A DNA stretch of 64,000 bases from Sedimentisphaera salicampi (lineage in GTDB: Bacteria > Planctomycetota > Phycisphaerae > Sedimentisphaerales > Sedimentisphaeraceae): the NCBI RefSeq assembly GCF_002117005.1, contig NZ_CP021023.1:992001-1056000 (forward strand), in the 5' to 3' direction. The position numbers and the translations under genes were made by a program. This document shows, one piece after another, positions 1-7,839 of this stretch; the first letter of the stretch is position 1; each line of letters begins with the position of its first letter. The notes under the pieces are model-generated. The model made no database searches and was not told the DNA's origin. It was given only the letters and a program-made list of their open reading frames with translations.

Positions 1-757
1 TAACAGCGTAAGCCTCGGCCTGCTGCACCATTTTCTGCGCCTCGCCCCGCTTCTTTGGAATAATCTCGTTATACTCTTTCTTAGCGCTGTTTATGAGCTT
101 TTCCTTCTCCTGCTGAGCAGCGTTCACTTCATTAAAGGCGTGCTTCACCGGATCCGGCGGATTAACATCCTGCATCTTCACTGTTACTACAAAGAGCCCT
201 GATTCATAATCATCAAGTATCTTCTGCATGCCGTCTTCAACGAGTTCGTTAATCTCCATCCTGCGTTCTGTAAGCACTTCATCAACCGAAGAATCGCCCA
301 CTTCCCTTCGAACTACCGCCTCTGCTACATCACGAAGCATTTTGCGATGGTCTCTGATATTGAACAGGTACTTCTGAGGATCGATAATCCTGTACTGCAC
401 AATCCACTGAACGTCTGCAACGCTCAGATCGCCGCAAAGCATAAGCGATTCGCTGGAAAAGTCGCGGCGGTCGTACTGGCTCTCAACGCCTGCTTTAAGC
501 GTTCTGAAGCCGAATTCCTCTTTGAACACGGTGGTTACCTTCGGCGTTGACACCGCTTCAATCCCGAAGGGGAGCTTGAAATGAAGGCCGGGTTCGGCTG
601 TCCGGCTGAACTCGCCGAATCTGGTAACTACAGCACGTTCGTCAGTGTTCACTGTATAGAAAGATCCATTTATGATCCCTATAACCAGTGCTGCACCTAT
701 ACCAAGCAGTATGTACTTGGAGAAATTGCTTTCAGCATCAAAAAATTGTTTAACCAT
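1..757 (-). CDS. hflK: HflK-like SPFH/band-7 membrane protease regulator (partial, 3' end off window)
   Basis: The reading frame starts at the ATG at 757 and is open to the left edge, so only about 252 N-terminal residues are visible. An AGAGGT ribosome binding site lies 5 nt upstream. The N-terminus has one hydrophobic segment (about residues 14-32). It is followed by an SPFH/prohibitin domain: the DERAVVTRFGEF stretch, PGLHFKLPFGIE, and a VQWIVQYRI-DPQKYLFN segment typical of HflK. The visible end is an E/K/A/Q-rich coiled coil. HflK normally pairs with HflC in a membrane complex that surrounds and modulates FtsH; an hflC partner would be expected downstream, beyond the left edge. A generic SPFH protein (QmcA/stomatin-like) is the alternative, but the central segment favours HflK. 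Confidence 0.85.
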   Translation of the reverse strand, partial: MVKQFFDAESNFSKYILLGIGAALVIGIINGSFYTVNTDERAVVTRFGEFSRTAEPGLHFKLPFGIEAVSTPKVTTVFKEEFGFRTLKAGVESQYDRRDFSSESLMLCGDLSVADVQWIVQYRIIDPQKYLFNIRDHRKMLRDVAEAVVRREVGDSSVDEVLTERRMEINELVEDGMQKILDDYESGLFVVTVKMQDVNPPDPVKHAFNEVNAAQQEKEKLINSAKKEYNEIIPKKRGEAQKMVQQAEAYAV

Positions 758-866
758 TTCTACCTCTTAGTCTGATTTTCATTATTTCCCACTATTTTAA
801 CAGAAACAACTGTAAACACAAAAAATAATCACTGATTCAAAAAAAATGTGTGCGACAATTTTTTGG

Positions 867-954
867 GGCGAGTGGCAGAGCTGCAAGTCCGCCTGCGGCG
901 GATGGCGAGTGGCAGAGCTGCAAGTCCGCCTGCGGCGGATGGCAAGTGGCAGAG
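867..954. repeat. 37-bp tandem repeat, two copies plus a partial third
   Basis: Units begin at 867, 904 and 941 with a period of exactly 37 bp. Each full unit contains AGTGGCAGAGCTGCAAG followed by the palindrome GTCCGCC-TGC-GGCGGAT. The third copy breaks into short GTGGCAGA repeats up to about 970. A diverged relative of the unit recurs near 2055-2115. No coding potential is apparent. Confidence 0.85.
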
Positions 955-980
955 TGGCAGAGTGGCAGAGTAGCTCGTGG

Positions 981-1018
981 CAAAATCATTAGTGAAAAAT
1001 TAGTGCTGATTAGTGGTT
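981..1018. repeat. Dispersed 38-bp AT-rich repeat, copy 1
   Basis: The unit begins CAAAATCATTAGTGAAAAAT and continues TAGTGCTGATTAGTGGTT. It recurs at 1274 and 2135, each time preceded by GTGGC/GTGGCT-type sequence. The copies differ at only a few positions. Function unknown. Confidence 0.8.
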
Positions 1019-1273
1019 AAAAAAATATCTCCCCTCTGTGTGCCTCTGACTCAGTCCGTAAATGCTGCGGCCAGTCTGTGATGAACGTCTGCTGTCCACT
1101 TATTTCGCCCCGCCTGCGGCGGGTCTTCATGCGTGGCTCGGTTTAAATATCTCGTTTTGTGAAATCGCTGCGAAATACTAACGACAATCAGAGCCGTGCG
1201 TGGAGTCCGCCGAAGGCGGACGGAGCAAGCGGATAGATTCGTTGCTCGTGGCAAGTGGCAGAGTAGCGAGTGG

Positions 1274-1311
1274 CAAAATCATTAGTGAAAAATTAGTGTT
1301 GATTAGCGGTT
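1274..1311. repeat. Dispersed 38-bp AT-rich repeat, copy 2
   Basis: Near-identical to the unit at 981, with GTT for GCT and GCGGTT for GTGGTT in the second half. It is again preceded by GTGGCAGAG-type repeats. Confidence 0.8.
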
Positions 1312-1342
1312 AGTTTAAATAGGGACAGTTACCCATTTATTA

Positions 1343-1425
1343 GTTTGGCTTTTGGAAGTGAGTAATCCTTCCCTCCCTTCAGCACAAAAGTGTATCCGGA
1401 AGGCTCGTCCACATTTCTCTTTTAA
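1343..1425. repeat. Direct repeat of a gene fragment, copy 1
   Basis: About 82 bp nearly identical to 1649-1730. Read on the minus strand it encodes VDEPSGYTFVLKGGKDYSLP-KAKL, after which the frame ends within a few codons (…KAKLING, stop). The second copy continues further. The pair shows that the 3' part of the decayed gene was duplicated. Confidence 0.75.
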
Positions 1426-1442
1426 TAGTTCTTTTCTTTTAC

Positions 1443-1620
1443 GTGGGAATTTCTCCCACACTTTTGTGAACGTTTTTCCCACACCTTTGGGAAGTTTTTC
1501 CCACAGTTAGACGCTGGGGGTGTGGGAGTTTCTCCCACATTGCTGTGAACGTTTTTCCCACACTGCCTTGGAAATTTTTCCCACAGTTAGACGTTGGGGG
1601 TGTGGGATTTTCTCCCGCAC
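1443..1620. repeat. About 80-bp tandem repeat (2.2 copies)
   Basis: Units start near 1443, 1522 and 1602. Each contains GTGGGA-TTTCTCCCACA, GTGAACGTTTTTCCCACA and TTTTTCCCACAGTTAGACG. Each half-unit carries a small GTGGGA...TCCCAC inverted repeat. On the minus strand the repeat encodes alternating VGK-S/N and WEK peptides, suggesting expansion inside a former coding sequence. Confidence 0.7.
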
Positions 1621-1648
1621 TGCTTGGAACGTTTTTTGATACTCTTCG

Positions 1649-1730
1649 AGTTTGGCTTTTGGAAGTGAGTAATTTTTTCCTCCCTTCAGCACAAAAGTGT
1701 ATCCGGAAGGCTCGTCCACATTACTCTTTT
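1649..1730. repeat. Direct repeat of a gene fragment, copy 2
   Basis: Matches 1343-1425 over about 82 bp with only a handful of differences. This copy remains open through EEYQKTF on the minus strand. Confidence 0.75.
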
Positions 1731-2134
1731 CTTTTCTTATTCTTTTATGGTCTAATTTTCGGACAGGTTCCTGTCTGGTTTTCGGGCAGGTACCTGCCTG
1801 ATTTTTGGACTGGTCGGATTTTCCTACCGGTCTGGTTTTCGGACTGGTCGGTTTTCCCTACCGGTTGGGTTTTCGGGCAGGTTTTGTAAATGTTTGACTT
1901 CCCGATACCCTGCTGCTGTATCAGCATACAATTTAAGGAACATCTTCAATCCGCCGGCTGTCCGCCGGAGGCGGAGAGGAATCGGAGCAATCGGAGGGAA
2001 GTAAGAAATTAGACAGGATTAACAAGATTTACAGGATGAGATAAAGATAGTGGCCTGTAGCGAGTAGCAGAGCTGCAAGTCCGCCTGCGGCAGAGTGGCC
2101 AGTGGCAGAGTAGCCTGTGGCTCGTGGCTCTTTG

Positions 2135-2172
2135 CAAAATCATTAGTGAAAAATTAGCGGGGATTAGCGGCT
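2135..2172. repeat. Dispersed 38-bp AT-rich repeat, copy 3
   Basis: Third copy of the CAAAATCATTAGTGAAAAAT unit, again after GTGGC-rich sequence. It diverges in the second half (TAGCGGGGATTAGCGGCT). Confidence 0.75.
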
Positions 2173-2305
2173 GAAAAATCCTCTGCCTGCAAGGGTAATT
2201 ATTCTGCAAGATGTAAAAAAACAAGCTGCTTCTAAAGTATTTTTACTCGTTTAACAAGAAAAAAATCATTTTGAAAAAAATTTGTATCAGGAAACGATTC
2301 AAGCT

Positions 2306-2314
2306 TGCTATAAT
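2306..2314 (+). promoter_or_regulatory. Extended -10 promoter for the PPC-module protein
   Basis: TGCTATAAT is a perfect extended -10 (TGn plus TATAAT). No good -35 is visible, which is usual for extended -10 promoters. The predicted transcript would begin near 2320. It therefore excludes the in-frame ATG at 2271 and supports the start at 2352. Confidence 0.5.
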
Positions 2315-2351
2315 AAAAATAAAACAGTTCATTTTTTTAAGGAGTTCAGTA

Positions 2352-4322
2352 ATGAAGATTTGTTTAATTATTGGTGCGGCTTGTCTTTTTGCATCTTTTC
2401 CGTGTCTTGCAGAAGACCCCGACTATGGTGATGACATTTCAACTGCCGAAGTTATAGCACCGGGAACAGGGGAGATTTACGGCACCCTCACGCCAAGCGG
2501 CGATAATGACTGGTTCAAGTTTTCAAGCCCGGGAAACACCCTTTACCGAATTTCACTTGATTCCACAGAAAACAACTACAAATATATGGAGATTTTCTTC
2601 GTTGATGCACTGGGCACAAGCGTAAGACAGACCAGCGGGGGTATTTACGCAGGCTCACTGACGAGGGATGTATTCCTTGAACCGGCAGAGGATGTATGCA
2701 TAAGGATTTACGGCAGCGAGGGCAATTATTCAGTTGAAGCGGCAGCTCTGGGCACTTACCCCGAGGATTCGTATTCCGATGACTGCTCTTCGCCCACTAT
2801 GATCGCTCTTGATACGCTGATAGAAGGCACAATCACGCACTTCGATCCAATCCTCCAGCTCCCTGCGGATGAAGACTGGTTCGAATTCGAGGCCGAACAG
2901 ATGCACAGATATCAGATTCTGCTAGGCGATGCGGACAACAGAAATATGAACTTTTGGCTTTATTATGAAGACTGCGACCCTGTTAATATGAGCGGAACAA
3001 GCAAAACTATTGTATCTCTGAATGGCGAAAATTATAAAATTAAAGTTGCAGGCGGGCAGTACGAGAAGGGCGAATACTACAACCTTCAGGTTACAGACCT
3101 CGGAATAATGCAGGATGACTATCCGAATTTCAGCGATCAGGCATTTGAAATCACCCCAGGCCCAGATTTAACAGAAGGCTCTATAGACTACAATCAAGAC
3201 TTGAACCCTGATTTAGACTGGTTCAAATTCACCCCGCAAGCGGAAACTCTTTACAGAATTTCTCTGATAAGCCGCAACAATGGCGGCTACAAGTATTTGC
3301 ACGTTGCTCAGGAAAATGATTATGGCGAGCTCGTTTCTCACTTCTTTACAGCAGCTTACAATAAAATGGAAACCTATGATGTTTTTATTGAAAAGAATAA
3401 CACTGTTTATTTTGAGGTTTATGGACACGGCTATTTAGGCGATTATTCCATTGGTGCAGAGATTCTGGAGGCTTTCCCTGAAGACAGCTACTCCGATGAT
3501 TGCGAAACGGCAAACGAAATAATTGCTGGCGCACCGCCCACAGATGGCACTATAAACAGATCAGACCCTGTAAACAGCATCCCTCTGGATACAGACTGGT
3601 TCAAATTTGAGACGCAGCGTCTGCATAAATACGAAATTGTTCTTACACGTTCGGACTACTCAAACGTTAATTTCAAATTGTACGATAACGATTGCAGCCT
3701 GCTGCAAAACACCGTTTATAATTACGCCACGATTGTATCCTTGTACGATGGTTTCTATAAAATTAATGTATTTGGAGATGATTCGAAGATCGGTGAATAT
3801 TACAATCTGAGCGTAATCGACTTAGGCTTAGAGCAGGATGAGTACGGAAACACTTTCGAAGATGCAGCCGAATTTTCTCAGCTCGACGGAACCCCTCAGG
3901 CCGGCGAAATAAATTACTCAGCAAATTTCAACACAGACTGGGATGTTATTAAGTTCCTAGCTCCTATGACAGGGAATTATACCCTGGGATTTGAAAATTT
4001 ATCCGGCGCAGGCTATATGTATCTGCAGCTTTACGAAGAAGAATCTGCGGGAGTGTACAATTACAAACTCGGTTCAAGCGACTATAAGGGAGGATCTGCT
4101 ACAGTAGTTCACCCATACTTAACCGAAGGTAATTATTATTATATCAAAATTTACGGTGAGCTCGGGCCTTACGAGATATACGTTGAATCGCCGGAACCTC
4201 GGTGCGGAGATTTGAACCACCCACATCCAGTTGGCGATGCCAATGAGGATTGCGTGGTAGATATGCTTGATATCGCTGAGATGGCTGGAAACTGGCTTAC
4301 AGACAACCGTCCGGCAGATTGA
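2352..4322 (+). CDS. Secreted protein of five PPC-like modules with C-terminal dockerin-like motif
   Basis: The 656-residue product begins at an ATG with AAGGAG 7 nt upstream. An earlier in-frame ATG at 2271 lacks a ribosome binding site and lies upstream of the likely promoter. A signal peptide (MKICLIIGAACLFASFPCLA) is followed by five beta-rich modules. Each has the DWFKF core of bacterial pre-peptidase C-terminal (PPC) domains. They alternate between type A (LYRISL...YKYM) and type B (...NVNFKLY...GEYYNL) as A-B-A-B-A, linked by YPEDSYSDDC. The C-terminus has one EF-hand/dockerin-like motif, GDANEDCVVDMLDIAEMAGNW. No catalytic domain is recognisable. An extracellular adhesin or carbohydrate-binding role is an inference. 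Confidence 0.8.
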   Translation: MKICLIIGAACLFASFPCLAEDPDYGDDISTAEVIAPGTGEIYGTLTPSGDNDWFKFSSPGNTLYRISLDSTENNYKYMEIFFVDALGTSVRQTSGGIYAGSLTRDVFLEPAEDVCIRIYGSEGNYSVEAAALGTYPEDSYSDDCSSPTMIALDTLIEGTITHFDPILQLPADEDWFEFEAEQMHRYQILLGDADNRNMNFWLYYEDCDPVNMSGTSKTIVSLNGENYKIKVAGGQYEKGEYYNLQVTDLGIMQDDYPNFSDQAFEITPGPDLTEGSIDYNQDLNPDLDWFKFTPQAETLYRISLISRNNGGYKYLHVAQENDYGELVSHFFTAAYNKMETYDVFIEKNNTVYFEVYGHGYLGDYSIGAEILEAFPEDSYSDDCETANEIIAGAPPTDGTINRSDPVNSIPLDTDWFKFETQRLHKYEIVLTRSDYSNVNFKLYDNDCSLLQNTVYNYATIVSLYDGFYKINVFGDDSKIGEYYNLSVIDLGLEQDEYGNTFEDAAEFSQLDGTPQAGEINYSANFNTDWDVIKFLAPMTGNYTLGFENLSGAGYMYLQLYEEESAGVYNYKLGSSDYKGGSATVVHPYLTEGNYYYIKIYGELGPYEIYVESPEPRCGDLNHPHPVGDANEDCVVDMLDIAEMAGNWLTDNRPAD

Positions 4323-4348
4323 TTTAAGCACCAGATTCTTCATTCCAG

Positions 4349-4374
4349 CGGGGCGAACATTCGCCCCGTTTTTT
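4349..4374 (+). terminator. Rho-independent terminator
   Basis: An 8-bp stem, CGGGGCGA/TCGCCCCG, with an ACAT loop is followed by six Ts. It sits 26 nt after the PPC-module gene and ends its transcript ahead of the convergent metY. Confidence 0.8.
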
Positions 4375-4392
4375 CTGCTGCGCAGCCTGATT

Positions 4393-5676
4393 TCAGCTCT
4401 GGGATGCCTTTATTGCCTGCTCAAAATCGGCAAGGATATCATCAATGTGTTCAGTTCCCACAGATACCCTGATAAAATCCGGCAGCACGCCGGCATCAAT
4501 TTTCTCTTGCTCAGAGAGCTGCTGATGGGTGGTTGAGGCTGGATGAACCACCATCGTTCTGCTGTCGAGCAGGTTTGTTACGTGAGAGGCGAGCTTAACA
4601 CTGTTTATAAACTTCTTGCCAGCTTCAATGCCGCCTTTAATCCCGAAGCCCAGAATTGCCCCCTGCCCTTTAGGCAGATATTTCTGAGCATTCATATAAT
4701 GCGGATCGCTTTCAAGGCCGGGATAGTTTACATAGCTTACAAACTTGTTTGCCTCGAGGAATCTCGCCAGCTCGAGGGCATTTTCGCAGTGCCTCGGTAC
4801 TCGGAGATGAAGCGTTGAAAGGCCGTGCAGAAACATATAAGCATTAAAGGGAGACATACAGCCCCCGATATCCCTAAGGGTTTGTATGCGAAGCCTCGCC
4901 GAGAGAGCTACCTTGCCGAATTTCTCGCACAGTTTAAGGCCGTGATAGCTTGCGTCAGGCTCTACCATATCAGGGTATCTGCCTCGTGCCCAGTTGAAAT
5001 TTCCGCTTTCTACAACGATTCCGCCTACGCTGGAGCCGCGTCCGTCTATTATCTTTGTGCAGCTCTGCACAACTACATCCACACCGAAATCAATCGGCCT
5101 TATCAGCATCGCTGAGGTAACAGTATTATCGCATACAACAGCCACCTGACTTTGGTGGGCAATTTTTACAATCTGCTCAATCTCGGGCACATCGTTCTTT
5201 GGGTTGCCTATAGTTTCGAAATACACCATCTTAGTTCGGTTGTCTATATGCCCAGCGAAGGTGTCCGGGTCGGTGGAATCGGCAAAACGCGTTTCTATGC
5301 CCCATTTCTTGAGCGTGTGGGTGAAGAGGGTGCTTGTTCCTCCGTAGAGCGAGCTTGAGGATACGATGTTATCGCCCTCTCTGCAAAGCGCAAGAACCAC
5401 ACCCGCAATAGCAGCCATACCTGAGCTGAAAGCTACCGCCTCCTGCCCCCCTTCCAGAGCTGCAATGCGTTTTTCGAGTATTCGAACTGTTGGATTTGTA
5501 AGCCTTGAGTATATATTGCCTTCTTCCTCAAGCTCAAATAAATTCGCCGCCTGCTCGGTGCTGTCATAATGATAACCTGTGGTCTGGTAGATAGGCTCAT
5601 TAACGCTTCGAGTCTGTTTGTCTCTTTCGTAGCCTGCGTGGATTGCAAGCGTATCCAGATGATATTTATCTTCCAT
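4393..5676 (-). CDS. metY: O-acetylhomoserine sulfhydrylase (PLP-dependent)
   Basis: 427 residues of the Cys/Met-metabolism PLP family. The start is the ATG at 5676, with AAAGGAG just upstream. A TTG-like longer frame to 5712 overlaps the -10 box and is rejected. The N-terminus DTLAIHAGYERDKQTRSVNEP is the family signature. YQTTGYHYDSTEQAANLF and YSRLTNPT follow, then VQSCTKIIDGRGSSVGGIVV containing the PLP lysine. The length matches MetY (about 430) rather than the shorter MetB/MetC (about 380-400). The enzyme would make homocysteine from O-acetylhomoserine and sulfide, which fits the metX-metW fusion at 23.4-25.2 kb. It is a monocistronic gene with its own promoter. Confidence 0.92.
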   Translation of the reverse strand: MEDKYHLDTLAIHAGYERDKQTRSVNEPIYQTTGYHYDSTEQAANLFELEEEGNIYSRLTNPTVRILEKRIAALEGGQEAVAFSSGMAAIAGVVLALCREGDNIVSSSSLYGGTSTLFTHTLKKWGIETRFADSTDPDTFAGHIDNRTKMVYFETIGNPKNDVPEIEQIVKIAHQSQVAVVCDNTVTSAMLIRPIDFGVDVVVQSCTKIIDGRGSSVGGIVVESGNFNWARGRYPDMVEPDASYHGLKLCEKFGKVALSARLRIQTLRDIGGCMSPFNAYMFLHGLSTLHLRVPRHCENALELARFLEANKFVSYVNYPGLESDPHYMNAQKYLPKGQGAILGFGIKGGIEAGKKFINSVKLASHVTNLLDSRTMVVHPASTTHQQLSEQEKIDAGVLPDFIRVSVGTEHIDDILADFEQAIKASQS

Positions 5677-5710
5677 AAATGCTCCTTTCGGGGTAAATTC
5701 AGTATCCAGC

Positions 5711-5738
5711 ATTATACACCGGCTAGGGTGTTATTCAA
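5711..5738 (-). promoter_or_regulatory. Sigma70-like promoter of metY
   Basis: On the minus strand TTGAAT (5738-5733), a 16-nt spacer and a perfect TATAAT (5716-5711). The predicted start near 5704 gives a 5' leader of only about 28 nt, too short for a SAM riboswitch. Confidence 0.65.
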
Positions 5739-5862
5739 CCTTGCGTATAAGCTCTGAGGGCAAGTCAAAAAAAATATTTTCTTGAAAAAGATTCTGCCGG
5801 ATATAGAATCACCGTCTTGAAAGTGCTATCTTTATAATTTTACTATTTATAAGCGTTTAGAG

Positions 5863-7716
5863 ATGAAGTACATACTAAAGAAGAAATTTTTTCTTATTCT
5901 CCTCGCCTCAGTGTTAGCAGCAGGCGGTTGCGGGAAAAACCCTGAAGATCAGGCGGCAGAAAAAGCGGGCAAGCAGATTGAAAAAGCTGTACGGACTGTA
6001 CAGGACTACAAAGCCGAAACCGGCGGGCACGACTTTCAGGCCGCTATTGAAGAGGTGGAAAAGGCAAGAGAATACGCTGAGAAGGCTGGCGGGAAGGCAG
6101 AGCAGGTTCACCTGCTTGCCGGCAGGCTCTACCAAGCCAAAGCGGAAAAGCTCTCTGATAAACTCAACACCATCTCGCTTGAGGCAGGCAGCGTGATTGA
6201 AGATGCAGGCGATAAACTCTCAAAACTCTCGGAATACGCCTCCGATATGGAGATGGTGAAGATGCTTTCAGAAACCGGCACTTCTGAGAAACAAAAACTC
6301 CAGAAACTGCTCGAAGAGAAATCAGGCATAGAGGCAAAGATATCCGAAAAGAAAGACCTGCTCAGCAGCATTGAATCAAAGATCAATGAATACAAATCAG
6401 AGGTCGAAAACGTTAAGTCTTCTCTGGTGAAGATAAAATCTGAAACGGTAAACCTTTTCAACAAAGCTGAATTGAAAAGCGGCGATAAAAGAGCAGAGCT
6501 TGAAGACAAGGCCTTCAGCATTATAAGAGGAAAGGCAAGCGGTAAGTCTCAGTTTTCGCTTGAATCTCAGATGCAGAAACTTATGGATAAGCTCGAACCG
6601 CTGAAAGCTGAAAAAGAAAGCATTGAAAACCTTCTTTCAATGCTCAAAAATGATGCCGAAGAGGTTAGAAACAGGATTGATTTTCTCAAAAATATGGATT
6701 CTGAGCTTGGCTTCTCCGAGCAGCTTTCCTATCTTGGCGGTCTTATTGAAAAGGGAAGAGCTTATGTTACAGACAAGGCTGGAAAGCTTGATTCTGTTGT
6801 AGAGGGCTTTTCGGCAAGGGCATCCGAGATCGAAAAGATTTATTCGGATGCAATGCAGGCTTATTCTGAAGTGAAGGGCAATCTCTCCTCAGATGCAGCT
6901 GTCCAGAAGGCGCAGGTTCAAAGCTCCCTTGTTTCGCTGAGGAACACTCAGGCAGAGTTTTTTGGTTCGGTTTCAAAATCTTTGAATAATCTCCGCACTC
7001 TTCAGCAGCAGGAAGCCGCTGTTTTGCCGGAAGCTTTGATAAGCAAATGTGAAGAAAAGCTGAATCAAGCTGAAAGCAAAATAGATGCAGCATTTGATAA
7101 AAGCTTCGAGCTGTACCAGAATGCTTTAGATGCGGCGGAAACCAACTCCGGCAAGGACGCAGCGGCAAGAGGCTATATGAGGCAAATCTACAGCAGACTC
7201 AAGCTCGCTGAGGAAAGAGGCGGAAATGAGCAGCTTAAAGAAGAGCTTCTCAAAAAGCTCGATTCAATAAAAGACTATTCAATAAAGAACGACCCTCAAT
7301 TCGGCACGAGCTATCTTGCCGGCCTCTTCAAAGAATACGGGATCGATTTCAAAACCGCTCAGCAAAAACTCATGGAGAAATACGAAAACGCCAAAGTGGC
7401 TTTTTCGCAGGTTTCAGGAATGGAAAAGCAGGACAGGCTCGACCGGCTGATGTATCTGATCGAAGAATTCGACAAGCTCGACAAACCTGAAGACCAGCAG
7501 GCATATCAGGATATCGTAAAATCAATTTTCGAGCTTCACAAAGAAGACTGGATTGAACTCAGCGAGGATGCAGCAAACTCCGAAAACCTTGAACTGTTCT
7601 CTGACTATCTTGCTCAGGAAACTCAGTCTGCCGCTGAAACCCAGATTGAAAAAGGAGCTGGTGAAGCCGCAGCAGAAGAAGAAGGTATGGCAGGCGGCGA
7701 ACCCAATATGCCTTAA
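5863..7716 (+). CDS. Predicted coiled-coil lipoprotein, function unknown
   Basis: 617 residues. A basic N-terminus and hydrophobic segment (residues 1-22) end in VLAAGGC, a non-canonical lipobox because the -3 residue is Ala rather than Leu. Either lipoprotein anchoring or an ordinary signal peptide is possible. Nearly all the remainder is predicted alpha-helical coiled coil rich in K, E, A, S and L (for example EEKSGIEAKISEKKDLLSSI), with an acidic, Gly/Ala/Glu-rich C-terminus. It resembles periplasmic tethering or scaffold proteins in composition only, and I do not recognise a family. A hairpin follows at 7755 and the antiporter gene starts 123 nt downstream. Confidence 0.7.
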   Translation: MKYILKKKFFLILLASVLAAGGCGKNPEDQAAEKAGKQIEKAVRTVQDYKAETGGHDFQAAIEEVEKAREYAEKAGGKAEQVHLLAGRLYQAKAEKLSDKLNTISLEAGSVIEDAGDKLSKLSEYASDMEMVKMLSETGTSEKQKLQKLLEEKSGIEAKISEKKDLLSSIESKINEYKSEVENVKSSLVKIKSETVNLFNKAELKSGDKRAELEDKAFSIIRGKASGKSQFSLESQMQKLMDKLEPLKAEKESIENLLSMLKNDAEEVRNRIDFLKNMDSELGFSEQLSYLGGLIEKGRAYVTDKAGKLDSVVEGFSARASEIEKIYSDAMQAYSEVKGNLSSDAAVQKAQVQSSLVSLRNTQAEFFGSVSKSLNNLRTLQQQEAAVLPEALISKCEEKLNQAESKIDAAFDKSFELYQNALDAAETNSGKDAAARGYMRQIYSRLKLAEERGGNEQLKEELLKKLDSIKDYSIKNDPQFGTSYLAGLFKEYGIDFKTAQQKLMEKYENAKVAFSQVSGMEKQDRLDRLMYLIEEFDKLDKPEDQQAYQDIVKSIFELHKEDWIELSEDAANSENLELFSDYLAQETQSAAETQIEKGAGEAAAEEEGMAGGEPNMP

Positions 7717-7754
7717 TCCTTTTCTCTCGAAAAAATAATACTTAAACATCTCAG

Positions 7755-7784
7755 CTGGCCGGTGCACGAAAATGTGCCGGCCAG
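7755..7784 (+). terminator. Possible terminator hairpin
   Basis: CTGGCCGGTGCAC and GTGCCGGCCAG form an 11-bp GC-rich stem with a 2-nt bulge, followed by ATTTAATT rather than a clean T run. It may be a weak terminator or an RNA-stabilising hairpin. Confidence 0.45.
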
Positions 7785-7839
7785 ATTTAATTATACTCAC
7801 ACATAATAGTTATAAAAAGTCCGCAATGCGGGGAATAAT

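Larger units (their letters stand above)
1343..1927 (-). pseudogene. Decayed, internally repetitive gene remnant
   Basis: Three minus-strand pieces look like one degraded gene. At 1927-1745 a frame reads GIGKSNIYKTC and then repeats of a Q-x-x-ENQTG / KIRP / GRYLPENQTG pattern. At 1719-1507, in another frame after a stop, it reads DEPSGYTFVLKGGKNYSLP then KAKLEEYQKTF before turning into WEK...CGRNSHTPSV tandem repeats. A second truncated copy of DEPSGYTFVLKGG lies at 1425-1343. The YSLPKAKLEEYQKTF stretch resembles, from memory only, the C-terminal region of phage-type or replication-associated helix-turn-helix proteins. The family assignment is tentative. Stops, frame changes and repeat expansion argue against a functional product. 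Confidence 0.45.
758..2305. other. Gene-poor, repeat-rich intergenic stretch
   Basis: No intact gene is supported in these 1.5 kb. The stretch holds a 37-bp tandem repeat, three dispersed copies of a 38-bp AT-rich unit, several short palindromes of the form GTCCGCC-3nt-GGCGGAC (887-903, 924-940, 1205-1221, imperfect at 1961-1975), an 80-bp tandem repeat and a duplicated gene fragment. Short open frames in it are compositionally odd, rich in Arg, Ser and Cys, and lack ribosome binding sites. It reads as a graveyard of repeats and a decayed gene between hflK and the next functional gene. Confidence 0.7.

Noticed and set aside
867-954. CRISPR array
   Set aside because: The units are directly abutting with no unique spacers, and there are no cas genes in the window.
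1051-1254. 67-codon minus-strand frame in the repeat region
   Set aside because: It is low-complexity, Arg/Ser-rich, covers repeats and palindromes, and has no ribosome binding site.
2271-2351. Upstream in-frame ATG for the PPC-module protein
   Set aside because: No ribosome binding site. It lies before the likely promoter (TATAAT at 2309) and would add a basic extension ahead of a clear signal peptide.
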